Source of the DNA: Plut-88900 sp965116945
Lineage (GTDB): Bacteria; Chloroflexota; Dehalococcoidia; Plut-88900
Length of the DNA stretch: 64,000 nucleotides
Reading direction: 5' to 3'
NCBI GenBank assembly: GCA_965116945.1
Contig: OZ220734.1
Location: forward strand, 124,001-188,000
Within the stretch, counting starts at the first letter, position 1, and every line of letters begins with the position of its first letter. The position numbers and the translations under genes are program-made. The notes below the pieces were generated by a model. The model saw only the letters and a list, made by a program, of their open reading frames with translations, searched no databases and was not told the DNA's origin. Shown piece by piece: positions 8,880 to 17,660 of the stretch.

Positions 8880-9980
8880 ATGATTGCGTCAATGTTGAAA
8901 AGGCGGTGGATGTGGGTTGTATCCCTGACAGTGTTTATGTTGGTAGTGGCAGCGGCCTGTGGATCCGACCCGACTGCCACGCCAGAGCCGACGGCGACTC
9001 CCACGCCGCCTACGGCCACTCCTGTCCCTCCTACCGCAACGCCGGTCCCTCCCGCCCCTACCAACATTCCTGAGCCCGAGGAAGAGCCGGCCGCGATGAA
9101 TCCGTTGGAGAAGCTGGTAATCACGCCGACCACCACGGGGGGTGAGTTGTTCGGGGCGCTCTCCGAAGCGGAGACGAACTGCATCAAGGAGGCAATAGGG
9201 GAAGCGTTCTTCGGGTTGATGATGGACGCTCCAATAGCGCAGGCGTCGGCGAGCCCGGAGGCTGCTGCGCCCATATTCGGATGCATCGAGGAAGACAACC
9301 TGGTTCTGATAGGCGTGGCGTTCATGGAAGCCCAATCAACGGGATGGGAAGAGGAAACGCGGGCGTGCATCACGGAAGTCGGGAGGAGACACCCGAACGC
9401 CATTTACGTGAGGCTGGGACTGGCCTACCAGGGCGATTCTGCCGACGACGCAAGTGAAACCAACCTCTACAATATACAAGTGTACGAGTGCATGTCCAAC
9501 GAGGAGAAGCATGAGTTCACGTTAGCTCTCTGGACAGGCGTAGACCGTAACTCGCAGGCCACGGGCGCAGATGTTGTCGGCCTGCTGTCCGAGGAAGAGT
9601 TGGCCTGCGTAATGGGAGATTTGTCGGCGGAGGAGATGGCAGCTGTAGCCACTTCCACACCGCTGCAAGCGGTGACGATTGCGAACAAAGTTATCCACTG
9701 CATCGATCCGGAGACCAATGTCGAGATTTTCGTGAAGGGTCTGGAATGGGGGCTTGGCGACTTCAGCGACGAGTCGGAAGAGTGCCTCAGGGAATTCGCA
9801 AAAGAGCAGCCGGAGTACATGGCGCTGGTCCAGTCCGGCATCGAGAACATGATGGCAATGGACTCGGATGAGTTCGTTGCGATCACCGATGCGGGCCTGG
9901 GGCAATACGATTGCATGACGGACGAAGAGCTAGAGACTCTACAGATGGCCTTTACGAACGCGATAAGTTCATCCCCGTAG
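8880..9980 (+). CDS. Surface lipoprotein with Pro/Thr linker and duplicated four-cysteine domain
   Basis: A 366-aa protein with a signal peptide (MLKRRWMWVVSLTVFML) ending in the lipobox VAAAC, so probably acylated at Cys and anchored outside the cytoplasmic membrane. A low-complexity linker follows (TATPEPTATPTPPTATPVPP). The rest is a direct duplication of about 141 residues. LSEAETNCI, FGCIEEDN, ETRACITEV and YECMSNEE in the first copy match LSEEELACV, IHCIDPET, ESEECLREF and YDCMTDEE in the second, so each copy holds four cysteines at equal spacing (about residues 100, 133, 162, 203 and 242, 274, 301, 345). The family is unknown to me. A GC-rich hairpin follows the stop. Confidence 0.8.
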   Translation: MIASMLKRRWMWVVSLTVFMLVVAAACGSDPTATPEPTATPTPPTATPVPPTATPVPPAPTNIPEPEEEPAAMNPLEKLVITPTTTGGELFGALSEAETNCIKEAIGEAFFGLMMDAPIAQASASPEAAAPIFGCIEEDNLVLIGVAFMEAQSTGWEEETRACITEVGRRHPNAIYVRLGLAYQGDSADDASETNLYNIQVYECMSNEEKHEFTLALWTGVDRNSQATGADVVGLLSEEELACVMGDLSAEEMAAVATSTPLQAVTIANKVIHCIDPETNVEIFVKGLEWGLGDFSDESEECLREFAKEQPEYMALVQSGIENMMAMDSDEFVAITDAGLGQYDCMTDEELETLQMAFTNAISSSP

Positions 9981-10019
9981 GGTATGCCCGATTGATGCGG
10001 GCATCCGACCTGGCATAAG

Positions 10020-10049
10020 GAGAATCCGGCCCTCGGGGGCCGGATTCTC
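10020..10049 (+). terminator. Strong hairpin after the lipoprotein gene
   Basis: GAGAATCCGGCC (10020-10031) pairs perfectly with GGCCGGATTCTC (10038-10049) around a six-base loop. It begins 40 bp after the stop at 9980. There is no T-run, so it may act as a factor-assisted terminator or an RNA-stabilising stem. Confidence 0.65.
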
Positions 10050-10120
10050 GCGAAAGGTACCAAGTGCAGGGTTGAGGCCGTTATGATGTCCTGGGCTCAA
10101 CCCGTATCGGAGGAGGATAC

Positions 10121-10927
10121 ATGTCTATAGATCAAGTCAAGGAACGGATAGAGGTAGCGAAGAGGGAGTTTGCGCGGCTGGAGAGTCGGCTGAGGGGATT
10201 GTCCGCAGAGGACTTCAACCGGGCGAGCGCGTGCGACAGGTGGCAGGTGGGGGATGTGGTGGCGCACGTTGTGTTCGTGGTGCAGTTCCAGAAGAATATG
10301 ACCATGCGAGGGCTGCAGGGTGAGAGCGAGGCGCCGGAGGGAGCGAAGAGGGCGGCAGCGGAGGATGTGCCGGCGGACGTGAGGATTGCGCAGGGCGCGA
10401 TCAGGCTGAGGGAGAAGCTCGGGGGTGGGCTTATGGACGCTCTTCGCAAGAACTACCAGGAAGGGTTTGAATTACTGGACTCGCTGAAGCCCGAGGACTA
10501 CGAGAAGCCGTGCTGGCACCCGTGGCGTACGATGACGGTGGCGGACTTCGTGGACCTGGTGGTGAATGAGCTGGCGATCCATGCCTGGGACGCCTTTTCC
10601 GTGCTGGACCCGGACTACCACATGGCACCGGAGTCGCTAGCGGGAGCGCTGGCTATCGGGAACATGACGCTGGTGCGGATGGCGTCGATGGGGCCGGCCC
10701 GGTTCAGGTTCGAGCTTACGGATGGGAATGAAGTCCCAGACCTGGTTGTCGGGGGTGAGGCGGCGCCGGCTGCGCCAAGCGCGACCTTGAGGTGCGATGG
10801 CGAGGCGTTGGTGCTGATCAGCAGTGGTCGGCTGGGGATGGAGGATGCGATGGCGTCGGGGCGGGTGGAGGTGTCGGGGGACGAGGGAATGGTGAGGGAG
10901 CTGGGTGGGGGGTTGGGGGGGTTGTAG
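10121..10927 (+). CDS. DinB-like protein of the mycothiol maleylpyruvate isomerase N-terminal family (TIGR03083 type) with C-terminal SCP2-like domain
   Basis: A 268-aa protein. Residues about 5-170 resemble the metal-binding DinB/MDMPI four-helix bundle: ARLESRLRGLSAEDFNRAS, then WQVGDVVAHVVFVVQFQ and DLVVNELAIHAWDAF, where the His residues would hold a divalent metal. Residues about 185-268 (RFRFELTDGNEVPDLVVGG to RVEVSGDEGMVRELGG) resemble an SCP2 sterol-carrier-like domain. In actinobacteria relatives work with mycothiol; whether this organism makes a low-molecular-weight thiol is unknown. Start ATG has an excellent ribosome site (GGAGGAGGATAC). The strongly biased GC-rich tail matches the host composition. 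Confidence 0.72.
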   Translation: MSIDQVKERIEVAKREFARLESRLRGLSAEDFNRASACDRWQVGDVVAHVVFVVQFQKNMTMRGLQGESEAPEGAKRAAAEDVPADVRIAQGAIRLREKLGGGLMDALRKNYQEGFELLDSLKPEDYEKPCWHPWRTMTVADFVDLVVNELAIHAWDAFSVLDPDYHMAPESLAGALAIGNMTLVRMASMGPARFRFELTDGNEVPDLVVGGEAAPAAPSATLRCDGEALVLISSGRLGMEDAMASGRVEVSGDEGMVRELGGGLGGL

Positions 10928-11180
10928 GGGGGTATTTGGTAGGTTACGGCCTTCCAATACAAGTTAGGGTAATACACACATTACGATCGCTCCTTTCCTT
11001 GTTTGGCTAGAGCGAATTATTGCGTTTGTGGCTTATTGACTGCATTTACGAGCGTGGGATATTCTCGATTCGTCCTTGACTTTTTGCTGACGAATCATAG
11101 TGGCTCTGGATTCGGAAGTATCAAGATTCGTACTCACGCGAAGGGCAAGCAGCTCTGACTCAGATGATGGTGACGAATAG

Positions 11181-13673
11181 ATGAATCAATTCGCAACAGT
11201 AGACAGATATTGTGCTATTGAGGGCACTTATTGCACCAAGCAAATTGCATACGAAGGCAAAGATACGTTTTTCTTTGCCTATCCAGCGAACGATCGTTGG
11301 CGAGCATTTACATCTACATTAGTTGATGAATTGAATGTAAGGGGCTTTCAAGGACAACGTTGGGAGGATTTTGTCAAAAACGACCTAATATTCTCAAAGG
11401 TTTGCGAAGGCATCTACGGTCATGACTATTTGCTCGCGGAAGTAACCGAGCCGAATTCCAACGTTCTGCTAGAAATCGGCTATGCCCTTGCAGTAGGTCG
11501 ATTACCAATACTTCTTCAAGACAAGAACTGGGAGCCATGGTCCAGGAGCCTACTAACGACCTTGGAAAATTGTCACTATGAAACACGTGAAGATGTACAC
11601 CAGTACATGGTTAATCTGAGAACCGGGTCCGATGACCGGGATGAATCAGCCGATCGACGCCTGACATTCTTGGAGAACATGGGCATATTTCTCGAAGAGG
11701 AGTCACGGGGAACCGTCTATCATCTGAAGCCAAAACAGTCCGCCGACTGGATCAGTCGCATCGACAAGGTTCTGAAAAAGAGTTATTTCAAGCTCAGTGC
11801 GATGGATCCAAGCGATTCCGTCTACGACGAATTCTATCCACAGGCTCGCCAAATTCAGCGAGCCTCATTAATAGTCGCCAGCTTATTGAGTCGCAAGAAC
11901 CGTGATTGGGAAGAACACAATGCCCACGTAGCGCTGCTCATTGGTTTCGCAATAGGTTTAGGCAAACAAGTATTAGTTCTCCAACATGAACCTCTCGCCC
12001 CGGTCCTCGATTTAGGAAGTGTGGCTAGGCCAATTGAATCTGAAAGGCAAGCGGAGGAAATCGTAAAGTCGTGGATTGATCAGCAGACTAGAGTTAGTGT
12101 CGGAGAGATAGCCGAGGTCAAAAGACGTGCGAGGCAGAGGCAACAGGCAGACCTAATCAGAAGCTTGTATCTCGGGCATCCGGACGCGTTGCAAGACAGC
12201 AGGCTCTTGGAATATTTCGTGCCAACCAAGGAATTTGAGGACGCAGTCCAAGGCCGTAGAACACTGTTTATCGGTAGGCGTGGTTCGGGCAAGAGCGCAA
12301 ATTTCCAAGCCATCAAAGAGGACCTTAGGCAAAGCTCCAAGATTATAGTAGCGGAGATTGCACCGGATGACTTTGAACTAGAAAGAATATCGGAGTTCGT
12401 CGAAAACGAGTATCCGCTTACAAACCCAAAATTGATTTTCCAGCATATGTGGCACTATGTGCTGCTATCGGAGCTACTTAAGTCCTTGGCTGAAAGGACA
12501 GACAGACTCTACCTCTCCCCTAACGATCCTATCCGAGATTTCCTGCGTCAGCACTACGATAGCCACTATAGTGAGCTAAACCTCGACTTCGGAAGTCGCG
12601 TTATAGAAGTATTGAGTGAGATGATTGATACTGCTAACGACGTTACTGCAGAGAGTCGGCAGGCCAAAGCAGAAGAGCTAATAAAGTCCCTAAGGGACTA
12701 TGACTTAGGGCGTCGCCTCAAGGAGTTTGCGATTCAAGAAGACATCAACTTCTTCATTGTCGCGGATGACTTAGACAAGCATTGGAGGGCCGACTCAAGG
12801 CAGGCGATTGACCTTCTAATAGGACTGGTTGACGAGGTAGACAGATTACAACGCTTTTTCGATAACCACCTCAAAATTGTTCTGTTCTTGCGAGAGGATA
12901 TATATAACGTTCTGGCTCAGTTTGATGATGATCTGCCTAAGCGTAATCTTTTGCGCATAGAATGGACACAAGCCAACTTGAAGCATTTGGTTGCGAAGCG
13001 ATTGGTAACTGGGCTAGACGATGCACAGGACGACGATGCTGCTTGGATGGCGGTTTTCCCGGAGCCAGTCAATGGGAAGAAGTCTAGTGCGTACATATTG
13101 TCAAGGTCTTTACCGCGGCCAAGAGACGTTCTCGACCTATGTCAAAGAGCAATAGATGAAGCTCAAAGAAATGGTCACAGCTTCGTTACCGCTCAAGATA
13201 TCTTGGACGGAGAAAAAGCCTTTTCGGATGGCCTGTTTTGGTCTTTAGCGGCTGAGTTCAGGGAACTGTATCCGCAGCTCGAAGAGGTGGTGTTTCATTT
13301 CTCGCAAGTCGATGCAATCATACCTTGGGGAGACTTTAGTCGCATCGCTTCTGATGCAATTGAAGCAAAAGGGGACTTACTGAGGAGATGGGTCAAGGGT
13401 GGAAGCATGACGCCACAGTTCTTGGCGGATATTCTATTCACAATTGGGCTACTTGGATTTTCAAGAGAATGGGAAGCCAACCCATATTTCTCAAATGGGC
13501 GTTCTTTTGCCGAAATCTGGGGAATGGTAGGGCCAAAGCCGGTCGTACATATTCATCCAGCATTTAGAAAGTCATTGGACGTTTCTCGTACGGATTTACA
13601 CGGAAGGTCGCGCGCACCAAGGCGACCGCGTATCGATCCACGTCAAATGGGATTTGATAGTTTGAAGGATTGA
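11181..13673 (+). CDS. P-loop ATPase with two N-terminal deoxyribosyltransferase/TIR-like domains (putative defence protein)
   Basis: An 830-aa protein. Residues about 27-110 form a nucleoside-deoxyribosyltransferase/TIR-like Rossmann domain (FFFAYPANDRW to AEVTEPNSNVLLEIGYALAV), with a Glu in the position where such folds keep their catalytic acid. Residues about 195-270 look like a second, degenerate copy (ASLIVASLLSRKN to NAHVALLIGFAIGLGKQV). A P-loop follows: Walker A GRRGSGKS near residue 363 and Walker B FFIVADDLDKHW near 524, similar to Sll1717-family ATPases. The C-terminal third has no recognised motif. Base composition is clearly AT-richer than both neighbours and the gene interrupts housekeeping genes, suggesting acquisition by transfer. 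A role in anti-phage defence is inference from domain make-up. The ATG at 11181 has a weak ribosome site. Confidence 0.7.
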   Translation: MNQFATVDRYCAIEGTYCTKQIAYEGKDTFFFAYPANDRWRAFTSTLVDELNVRGFQGQRWEDFVKNDLIFSKVCEGIYGHDYLLAEVTEPNSNVLLEIGYALAVGRLPILLQDKNWEPWSRSLLTTLENCHYETREDVHQYMVNLRTGSDDRDESADRRLTFLENMGIFLEEESRGTVYHLKPKQSADWISRIDKVLKKSYFKLSAMDPSDSVYDEFYPQARQIQRASLIVASLLSRKNRDWEEHNAHVALLIGFAIGLGKQVLVLQHEPLAPVLDLGSVARPIESERQAEEIVKSWIDQQTRVSVGEIAEVKRRARQRQQADLIRSLYLGHPDALQDSRLLEYFVPTKEFEDAVQGRRTLFIGRRGSGKSANFQAIKEDLRQSSKIIVAEIAPDDFELERISEFVENEYPLTNPKLIFQHMWHYVLLSELLKSLAERTDRLYLSPNDPIRDFLRQHYDSHYSELNLDFGSRVIEVLSEMIDTANDVTAESRQAKAEELIKSLRDYDLGRRLKEFAIQEDINFFIVADDLDKHWRADSRQAIDLLIGLVDEVDRLQRFFDNHLKIVLFLREDIYNVLAQFDDDLPKRNLLRIEWTQANLKHLVAKRLVTGLDDAQDDDAAWMAVFPEPVNGKKSSAYILSRSLPRPRDVLDLCQRAIDEAQRNGHSFVTAQDILDGEKAFSDGLFWSLAAEFRELYPQLEEVVFHFSQVDAIIPWGDFSRIASDAIEAKGDLLRRWVKGGSMTPQFLADILFTIGLLGFSREWEANPYFSNGRSFAEIWGMVGPKPVVHIHPAFRKSLDVSRTDLHGRSRAPRRPRIDPRQMGFDSLKD

Positions 13674-13685
13674 TGGGTACGAATA

Positions 13686-15116
13686 CTAGTTGGCGTGGGC
13701 TAGGGAGACGGGGGCGGGGCCGATCTTGTTGTAGCAGTCGAGGGCGGCGACTTTGTAGCATTCGGCGAGGGTGGGGTAGTTGAAGACAGTGTTGACGAAG
13801 TAGTCGAGGGTGCCGCCGAAGGCGAGGACTGCCTGGCCGATGTGGATTAGCTCTGCGGCCTCGGCGCCGATGATGTGGATGCCCAGGAGTTTCCGGTTGT
13901 CTCGGTGGAAGAGGAGTTTCAGCATGCCTGAGTCGTCGCCGAGGATGTTGCCCCGGGCGATTTCCCTGTAGCGGGCGAGGCCGACTTCGTAGGGGACACC
14001 GGCCTCGGTGAGGGTCTGCTCGGTGCCACCGACCATGGAGAGCTCGGGGACGGAGTAGATGCCGAAGGGGAACTGGTCTGGGGAGGAATGGTATTCGATG
14101 CCGAAGGCGTGGCAGGCGGCGGATCGGCCCTGCTCCATTGAAGTTGAGGCGAGGGACGGGAATCCCACGACGTCTCCGACAGCGTAGATGTGCGGCTGGA
14201 CGGTCTGGTAGTTCTCATCCACGGGTATGCGGCCTTTCCGGTCGGCGGTGAGGCCGGCGGAGTCGAGGTTCAGGGCAGCCGTCGCACCCACGCGACCGAC
14301 GGAATACATGAGAAGGTCGGAGATGACGGTCTTACCGGATTTGAGGTAAGCGACGGCCCTGCCATCGACGGACTCGACGCGCTCCACCTCCTCGCCGAAG
14401 CGGAATATGCAGCCCATGTCCCGCATGTGGTAGACGAGGGACTCGGTGAGCTCTTTGTCGACGAATTCGAGGAGGCCGGAACGCTTCTCAACGACGGTGA
14501 CGTCGGCGCCGAGGGCGGCGAAAATGGAGGCGTATTCGATACCTATAACTCCGGCACCCACGACGGTCATGCTTCGTGGAATGGTGTCGAGGGCGAGGAT
14601 GCCGTCAGAGTCCACGATGACCTTTTCGTCAACGTCGAAGCCGGGGAGGGGGGCGGGGTTAGTGCCGGTGGCAATGACGATCTTGTCGGCTTCGACTCGG
14701 GCCGTGCCCCTTCTGCCTACCACTGCAAGGGTGTTGGGCCCTTCGAACACTCCCTCGCCCTGGAGGACATTGACACGGTTTCGTCGCATCTGGTGTCGAA
14801 TTACCTCGGTCTCCTGAACGATGACGTGATTACAGCGGAAGAGGAGGTCTTCGGACATGGAGATCTCTTCCTTGACGGTGAAGGAAGATCCGTAGATGCC
14901 GCGCTGTCGGAAGCCGGTGAGGTAGAGAACGGCCTCACGGAAGGTCTTGGAGGGGATGGTTCCGGTGTTGATGCAAACACCACCGACCACTTCCCTGCGT
15001 TCACAGATCCCGACTTTTTTGCCGAGCTTAGCGGCCTGGATGGCGGCGCGTTGACCGGCAGGACCTGTGCCGATGACAAACATGTCGTACCGCCCACTGT
15101 CAGACAAACTGCTCAA
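13686..15116 (-). CDS. sthA: Soluble (Si-specific) NAD(P)+ transhydrogenase, SthA type
   Basis: A flavoprotein of the disulfide-reductase superfamily (476 aa from the chosen start). FAD-binding VIGTGPAGQRAAIQAAKLG is near the N-terminus. The usual redox pair CxxxxC is broken: the sequence reads GGVCINTGTIPSKTFREAVL, with Thr where lipoamide dehydrogenase has the second Cys, as in SthA. NAD-binding VVGAGVIGIEYASIFAALG and the FAD motif IYAVGDVVGFPSLASTSMEQ follow, with the dimerisation domain at the C-terminus. It equilibrates NADPH with NAD+ in the cytoplasm. Start: TTG at 15116 with AAGGAG five bases upstream; an ATG at 15149 lacks a ribosome site. It converges on the ATPase gene with a 12-bp gap. 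Confidence 0.9.
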   Translation of the reverse strand: MSSLSDSGRYDMFVIGTGPAGQRAAIQAAKLGKKVGICERREVVGGVCINTGTIPSKTFREAVLYLTGFRQRGIYGSSFTVKEEISMSEDLLFRCNHVIVQETEVIRHQMRRNRVNVLQGEGVFEGPNTLAVVGRRGTARVEADKIVIATGTNPAPLPGFDVDEKVIVDSDGILALDTIPRSMTVVGAGVIGIEYASIFAALGADVTVVEKRSGLLEFVDKELTESLVYHMRDMGCIFRFGEEVERVESVDGRAVAYLKSGKTVISDLLMYSVGRVGATAALNLDSAGLTADRKGRIPVDENYQTVQPHIYAVGDVVGFPSLASTSMEQGRSAACHAFGIEYHSSPDQFPFGIYSVPELSMVGGTEQTLTEAGVPYEVGLARYREIARGNILGDDSGMLKLLFHRDNRKLLGIHIIGAEAAELIHIGQAVLAFGGTLDYFVNTVFNYPTLAECYKVAALDCYNKIGPAPVSLAHAN

Positions 15117-15196
15117 GAAGACTCCTTGAGTAAACCCCCTGGTACGCACTGGCAGTGTAGTTGTGGGCGGGTTAGGGTGTCAATGGAGGGGTGGGG

Positions 15197-15273
<77 letters not shown>

Positions 15274-15368
15274 GAAAGCGTGGTGATTTTACCAGAAGAA
15301 GGGGTACGCGGGCATGTTCGAGTGGAGTCGGACTGCTTGGGTGAGCTGGCGGCCCGGGAAGCCCCACC

Positions 15369-15438
15369 CATTCCGCTCTTGAGACCCCCTGCCTTCGCAG
15401 GGGCAGGCTCTTCGACCCTGCTCAGGGCGAGCGGAATG
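15369..15438. repeat. REP-like palindrome with nested hairpin
   Basis: CATTCCGCTC (15369-15378) pairs with GAGCGGAATG (15429-15438). Inside is a second hairpin, CCCCTGC-CTTC-GCAGGGG. Related palindromes with ATTCCGCTC, GACCCTTCGA and TCAGGGCGA segments occur at 24262-24296 and 25185-25229, always between genes. These resemble the short dispersed palindromes common in many environmental genomes. Confidence 0.6.
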
Positions 15439-15486
15439 CTCCGCCCTGGATGGGTTGCGGCTCGGGACCTGGGATGACGGAAGGGG

Positions 15487-15672
15487 TTATCTGTCGGAGG
15501 CGAGGACGCCGCCGAAGGACCAGCTTTCCTGGGAAACATCGTTGAAGACGATGTCTACGGCCTCGGCCTTGGTGTTGGCGATGGTGACCATGGCGTCGGT
15601 GATGACTCGGGCGAGTTCGGCCTTCTGGGCCTTGGTCCTGCCGGGGTACATGTCTATGGTTACTCTGGGCAT
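15487..15672 (-). CDS. 4-oxalocrotonate tautomerase family protein
   Basis: A complete 61-aa protein with Pro right after the initiator Met (MPRVTIDMYPGRTKAQKAEL), the catalytic base of the tautomerase superfamily. The family end pattern VDIVFNDVSQESWSFGG is present. Such enzymes are small hexamers that move protons on keto-enol substrates, often in aromatic or halo-acid breakdown. The ATG has a strong ribosome site (AAGGAGATAAGA). It lies 22 bp downstream of the D-2-hydroxyacid dehydrogenase and is probably co-transcribed with it, hinting at a shared keto/hydroxy-acid pathway. Confidence 0.88.
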   Translation of the reverse strand: MPRVTIDMYPGRTKAQKAELARVITDAMVTIANTKAEAVDIVFNDVSQESWSFGGVLASDR

Positions 15673-15694
15673 TCTTATCTCCTTGAGGTCGGGG

Positions 15695-16723
15695 CTAGTA
15701 GCCCGCTTTCTTGTCTACCAGGTTTATCAGGTCTTCACCCTTGATGTAACGTTCCACGTTTCTTGTGAACAGGTCGGCGACACGGTCGTCATAGCCCATG
15801 ACATCGCCGGTCTTGTGGGATGCGAATATGACGTTGTCCAGATCCCAGAGTTCGCTGTCCTGGGGCAGGGGCTCCGTGGCAAAAACATCGAGACCTGCAC
15901 CGGCAATGCGATTTTCCTTCAGTGCCCTGATGAGGGCATCCTCGTCGACCACGCTGCCCCGGGCGACGTTAATTAAGAAGGAGTCCGGGCCCATGACATC
16001 AAGCTCATGTCGGCCGATGAGTTCTCGGGTGCCGGGGGTGCCGGGGACGCAGAGGGCCACGTAGTCGCTGCGCTTCAGGAGGTCGTCTAGCTCGGATGCG
16101 GGCATGACTTCATCAACATCTCCGACGTTGTATTGACGATCGGTTATGGTCCGCCTGGTTGCGAGGACCGTCATGCCGAAGGCCTTGGAGAGTCGGGCGA
16201 CGTCTCCGCCTATGGCACCCAGGCCCACTACACCGACGGTCTTGCCGTCGAGCTCGGTCTGGTTGTAGAAGTCATTGCTCCAGACCTTGTCACGTCTCTC
16301 GGCGATGAGTCGGGGCTGCTTCTTGCTGAACATCAGCATGCACATGACTACCCATTCGGCGATGTTGAGGTTGGACATCTGCCGTGCGTTGGTGATGACA
16401 ATTGGGGACTCCAGGATGTCCTTCCCTACATCCAGGTCGATGCCGTCCCAGACGTACTGGAGCCACTTCAGGTTTGGGGCCCGTTTGGGCAGGCCGCCGG
16501 GGAGTGACGCCGAGTAGTAGATCTCAATCTGCCCAATGACATCGTCGACCTTATGTCGGGCGGCGGCAGCTTCGGGGGAGTCGGGGCCGTGCCCCGAGGC
16601 AGCGTCCTTCTCTTCTTTGAGTAAACCCACGATGTCGAAGACTTCCACCCCGGGGAGCGCGTTGAGCCGGTCAACGTAGGTCTGGGCAATGGGATAGCCG
16701 TGGGCGATCTTCAGTCCTGCCAA
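15695..16723 (-). CDS. D-isomer-specific 2-hydroxyacid dehydrogenase
   Basis: A 342-aa NAD(P)-dependent oxidoreductase. The Rossmann motif is VGVVGLGAIGGDVARL. The catalytic residues are visible: Arg in INVARGSVVDEDAL, Glu in LDVFATEPLP, and His in IFASHKTGDV. The substrate domain wraps around from both ends as in the family. Start: TTG at 16723 with CAGGAGG five bases upstream; the GTG at 16744 has no ribosome site. A well-formed promoter lies 46 bp upstream. The exact hydroxy acid cannot be assigned. It is followed closely by the tautomerase gene. Confidence 0.88.
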   Translation of the reverse strand: MAGLKIAHGYPIAQTYVDRLNALPGVEVFDIVGLLKEEKDAASGHGPDSPEAAAARHKVDDVIGQIEIYYSASLPGGLPKRAPNLKWLQYVWDGIDLDVGKDILESPIVITNARQMSNLNIAEWVVMCMLMFSKKQPRLIAERRDKVWSNDFYNQTELDGKTVGVVGLGAIGGDVARLSKAFGMTVLATRRTITDRQYNVGDVDEVMPASELDDLLKRSDYVALCVPGTPGTRELIGRHELDVMGPDSFLINVARGSVVDEDALIRALKENRIAGAGLDVFATEPLPQDSELWDLDNVIFASHKTGDVMGYDDRVADLFTRNVERYIKGEDLINLVDKKAGY

Positions 16724-16768
16724 TGGAACCTCCTGCCCCGGCACGCGGGGGCTCTGGATGATGGGTGG

Positions 16769-16797
16769 ATTATAGCAACCGACAAAGGGTGCTACAA
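16769..16797 (-). promoter_or_regulatory. Sigma70-like promoter of the dehydrogenase-tautomerase operon
   Basis: On the minus strand TTGTAG (16797-16792) and TATAAT (16774-16769) are spaced by exactly 17 bp. The TATAAT is a perfect -10 box, and the predicted start would leave a leader of about 40 nt before the TTG at 16723. Confidence 0.6.
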
Positions 16798-16812
16798 CGG
16801 GAAAGGGAGTGA

Positions 16813-17550
16813 CTATACTCCGCGGTCCAGGCGGGTAATCAGGGGCTCGGGGAGGTTGGCCCTGCGCATCTTCTCCTGGGTTGCGGGGATGTCGTATGGG
16901 ACGCGGTAGTGGCAGATGGAGTTGTCGCTGCTGTCGTAGATGGCGTAGTTAGTGGTCGGGTCCCGGTCCCGGGGCTGGCCGACTCCGCCGGGATTTATGA
17001 ATAGGGGCTCGGGGCCCAATTCGATGGGGACGCCCGGCGGGAATTCGAGGAACGCGCAGGTGAGGTTATCGGGATCGACGCGGCACAGGAATGGGTAATG
17101 GGAATGTCCGACGAGACATTGGCCAGTCTTGAGGTGTTCCAGGTTGGCCAGGGCGGAGGACTCGGTGACTAGGTATTCCCAGATGGGGTCCCGGGGGGTG
17201 CCGTGGACTAAGGTGAAATCACCTCTTTCGATGGTTAGGGGAAGGTTATCCAGGTAGTCGGCGTGGTCCCTGGATAGGTGTTCTTGAGTCCATTCAGCAG
17301 CGGCTTTGGCGTAAGGATTGAAGTCACGCGTATCGATCTTGCCTATGGCAGCCCAGTCGTGGTTGCCGGCTACGGAAACGTGATCGTGTTCTTGCAGGAG
17401 GTCGATGACCTCAGCAGGGTTTGGGCCGTAACCGACGATGTCGCCAAGGGACCAAAGCTCGTCGATTGGGCCCCGGGAGTGGGCGTCGGCGAGGACTGCC
17501 TGGAAGGCCTCAAGGTTGGCGTGGATGTCGGCGAGGATTAAGGAGCGCAT
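16813..17550 (-). CDS. Calcineurin-like metallophosphoesterase
   Basis: About 245 aa from the ATG at 17550 (MRSLILADIHANLEAFQAVL). The metal ligands of the family are all visible: DIH near the N-terminus, LGDIVGYGPNP, AGNHDW, LVHGTPRD and LVGHSHYP. The arrangement is closest to the YfcE/MJ0936 group of phosphodiesterases. A longer form from 17583 is possible, but conserved sequence begins at the chosen Met. The substrate is unknown. It is divergent from thiL. Confidence 0.85.
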   Translation of the reverse strand: MRSLILADIHANLEAFQAVLADAHSRGPIDELWSLGDIVGYGPNPAEVIDLLQEHDHVSVAGNHDWAAIGKIDTRDFNPYAKAAAEWTQEHLSRDHADYLDNLPLTIERGDFTLVHGTPRDPIWEYLVTESSALANLEHLKTGQCLVGHSHYPFLCRVDPDNLTCAFLEFPPGVPIELGPEPLFINPGGVGQPRDRDPTTNYAIYDSSDNSICHYRVPYDIPATQEKMRRANLPEPLITRLDRGV

Positions 17551-17647
17551 GAGTTTCGGGCCCCGAAATTGCGGGGATGTCAACTATAACAATCGGGGTG
17601 TCGGGGCGCTACAGACCCCGACCTTATGGCCCATGAGAGAATGCGAT

Positions 17648-17653
17648 TATAAT
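17648..17653 (+). promoter_or_regulatory. TATAAT box placed for a leaderless thiL transcript
   Basis: A perfect TATAAT ends only 7 bp before the thiL ATG at 17661, so transcription would begin at or next to the start codon. The -35 region (17625-17630, TTATGG) is poor. There is no ribosome site between the box and the ATG, which fits leaderless translation but does not prove it. Confidence 0.4.
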
Positions 17654-17660
17654 TTTCGGC

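Noticed and set aside
13686..15149. Dihydrolipoamide dehydrogenase
   Set aside because: The second redox cysteine is replaced by Thr (CINTGTIPSK), so the SthA-type transhydrogenase call fits better.
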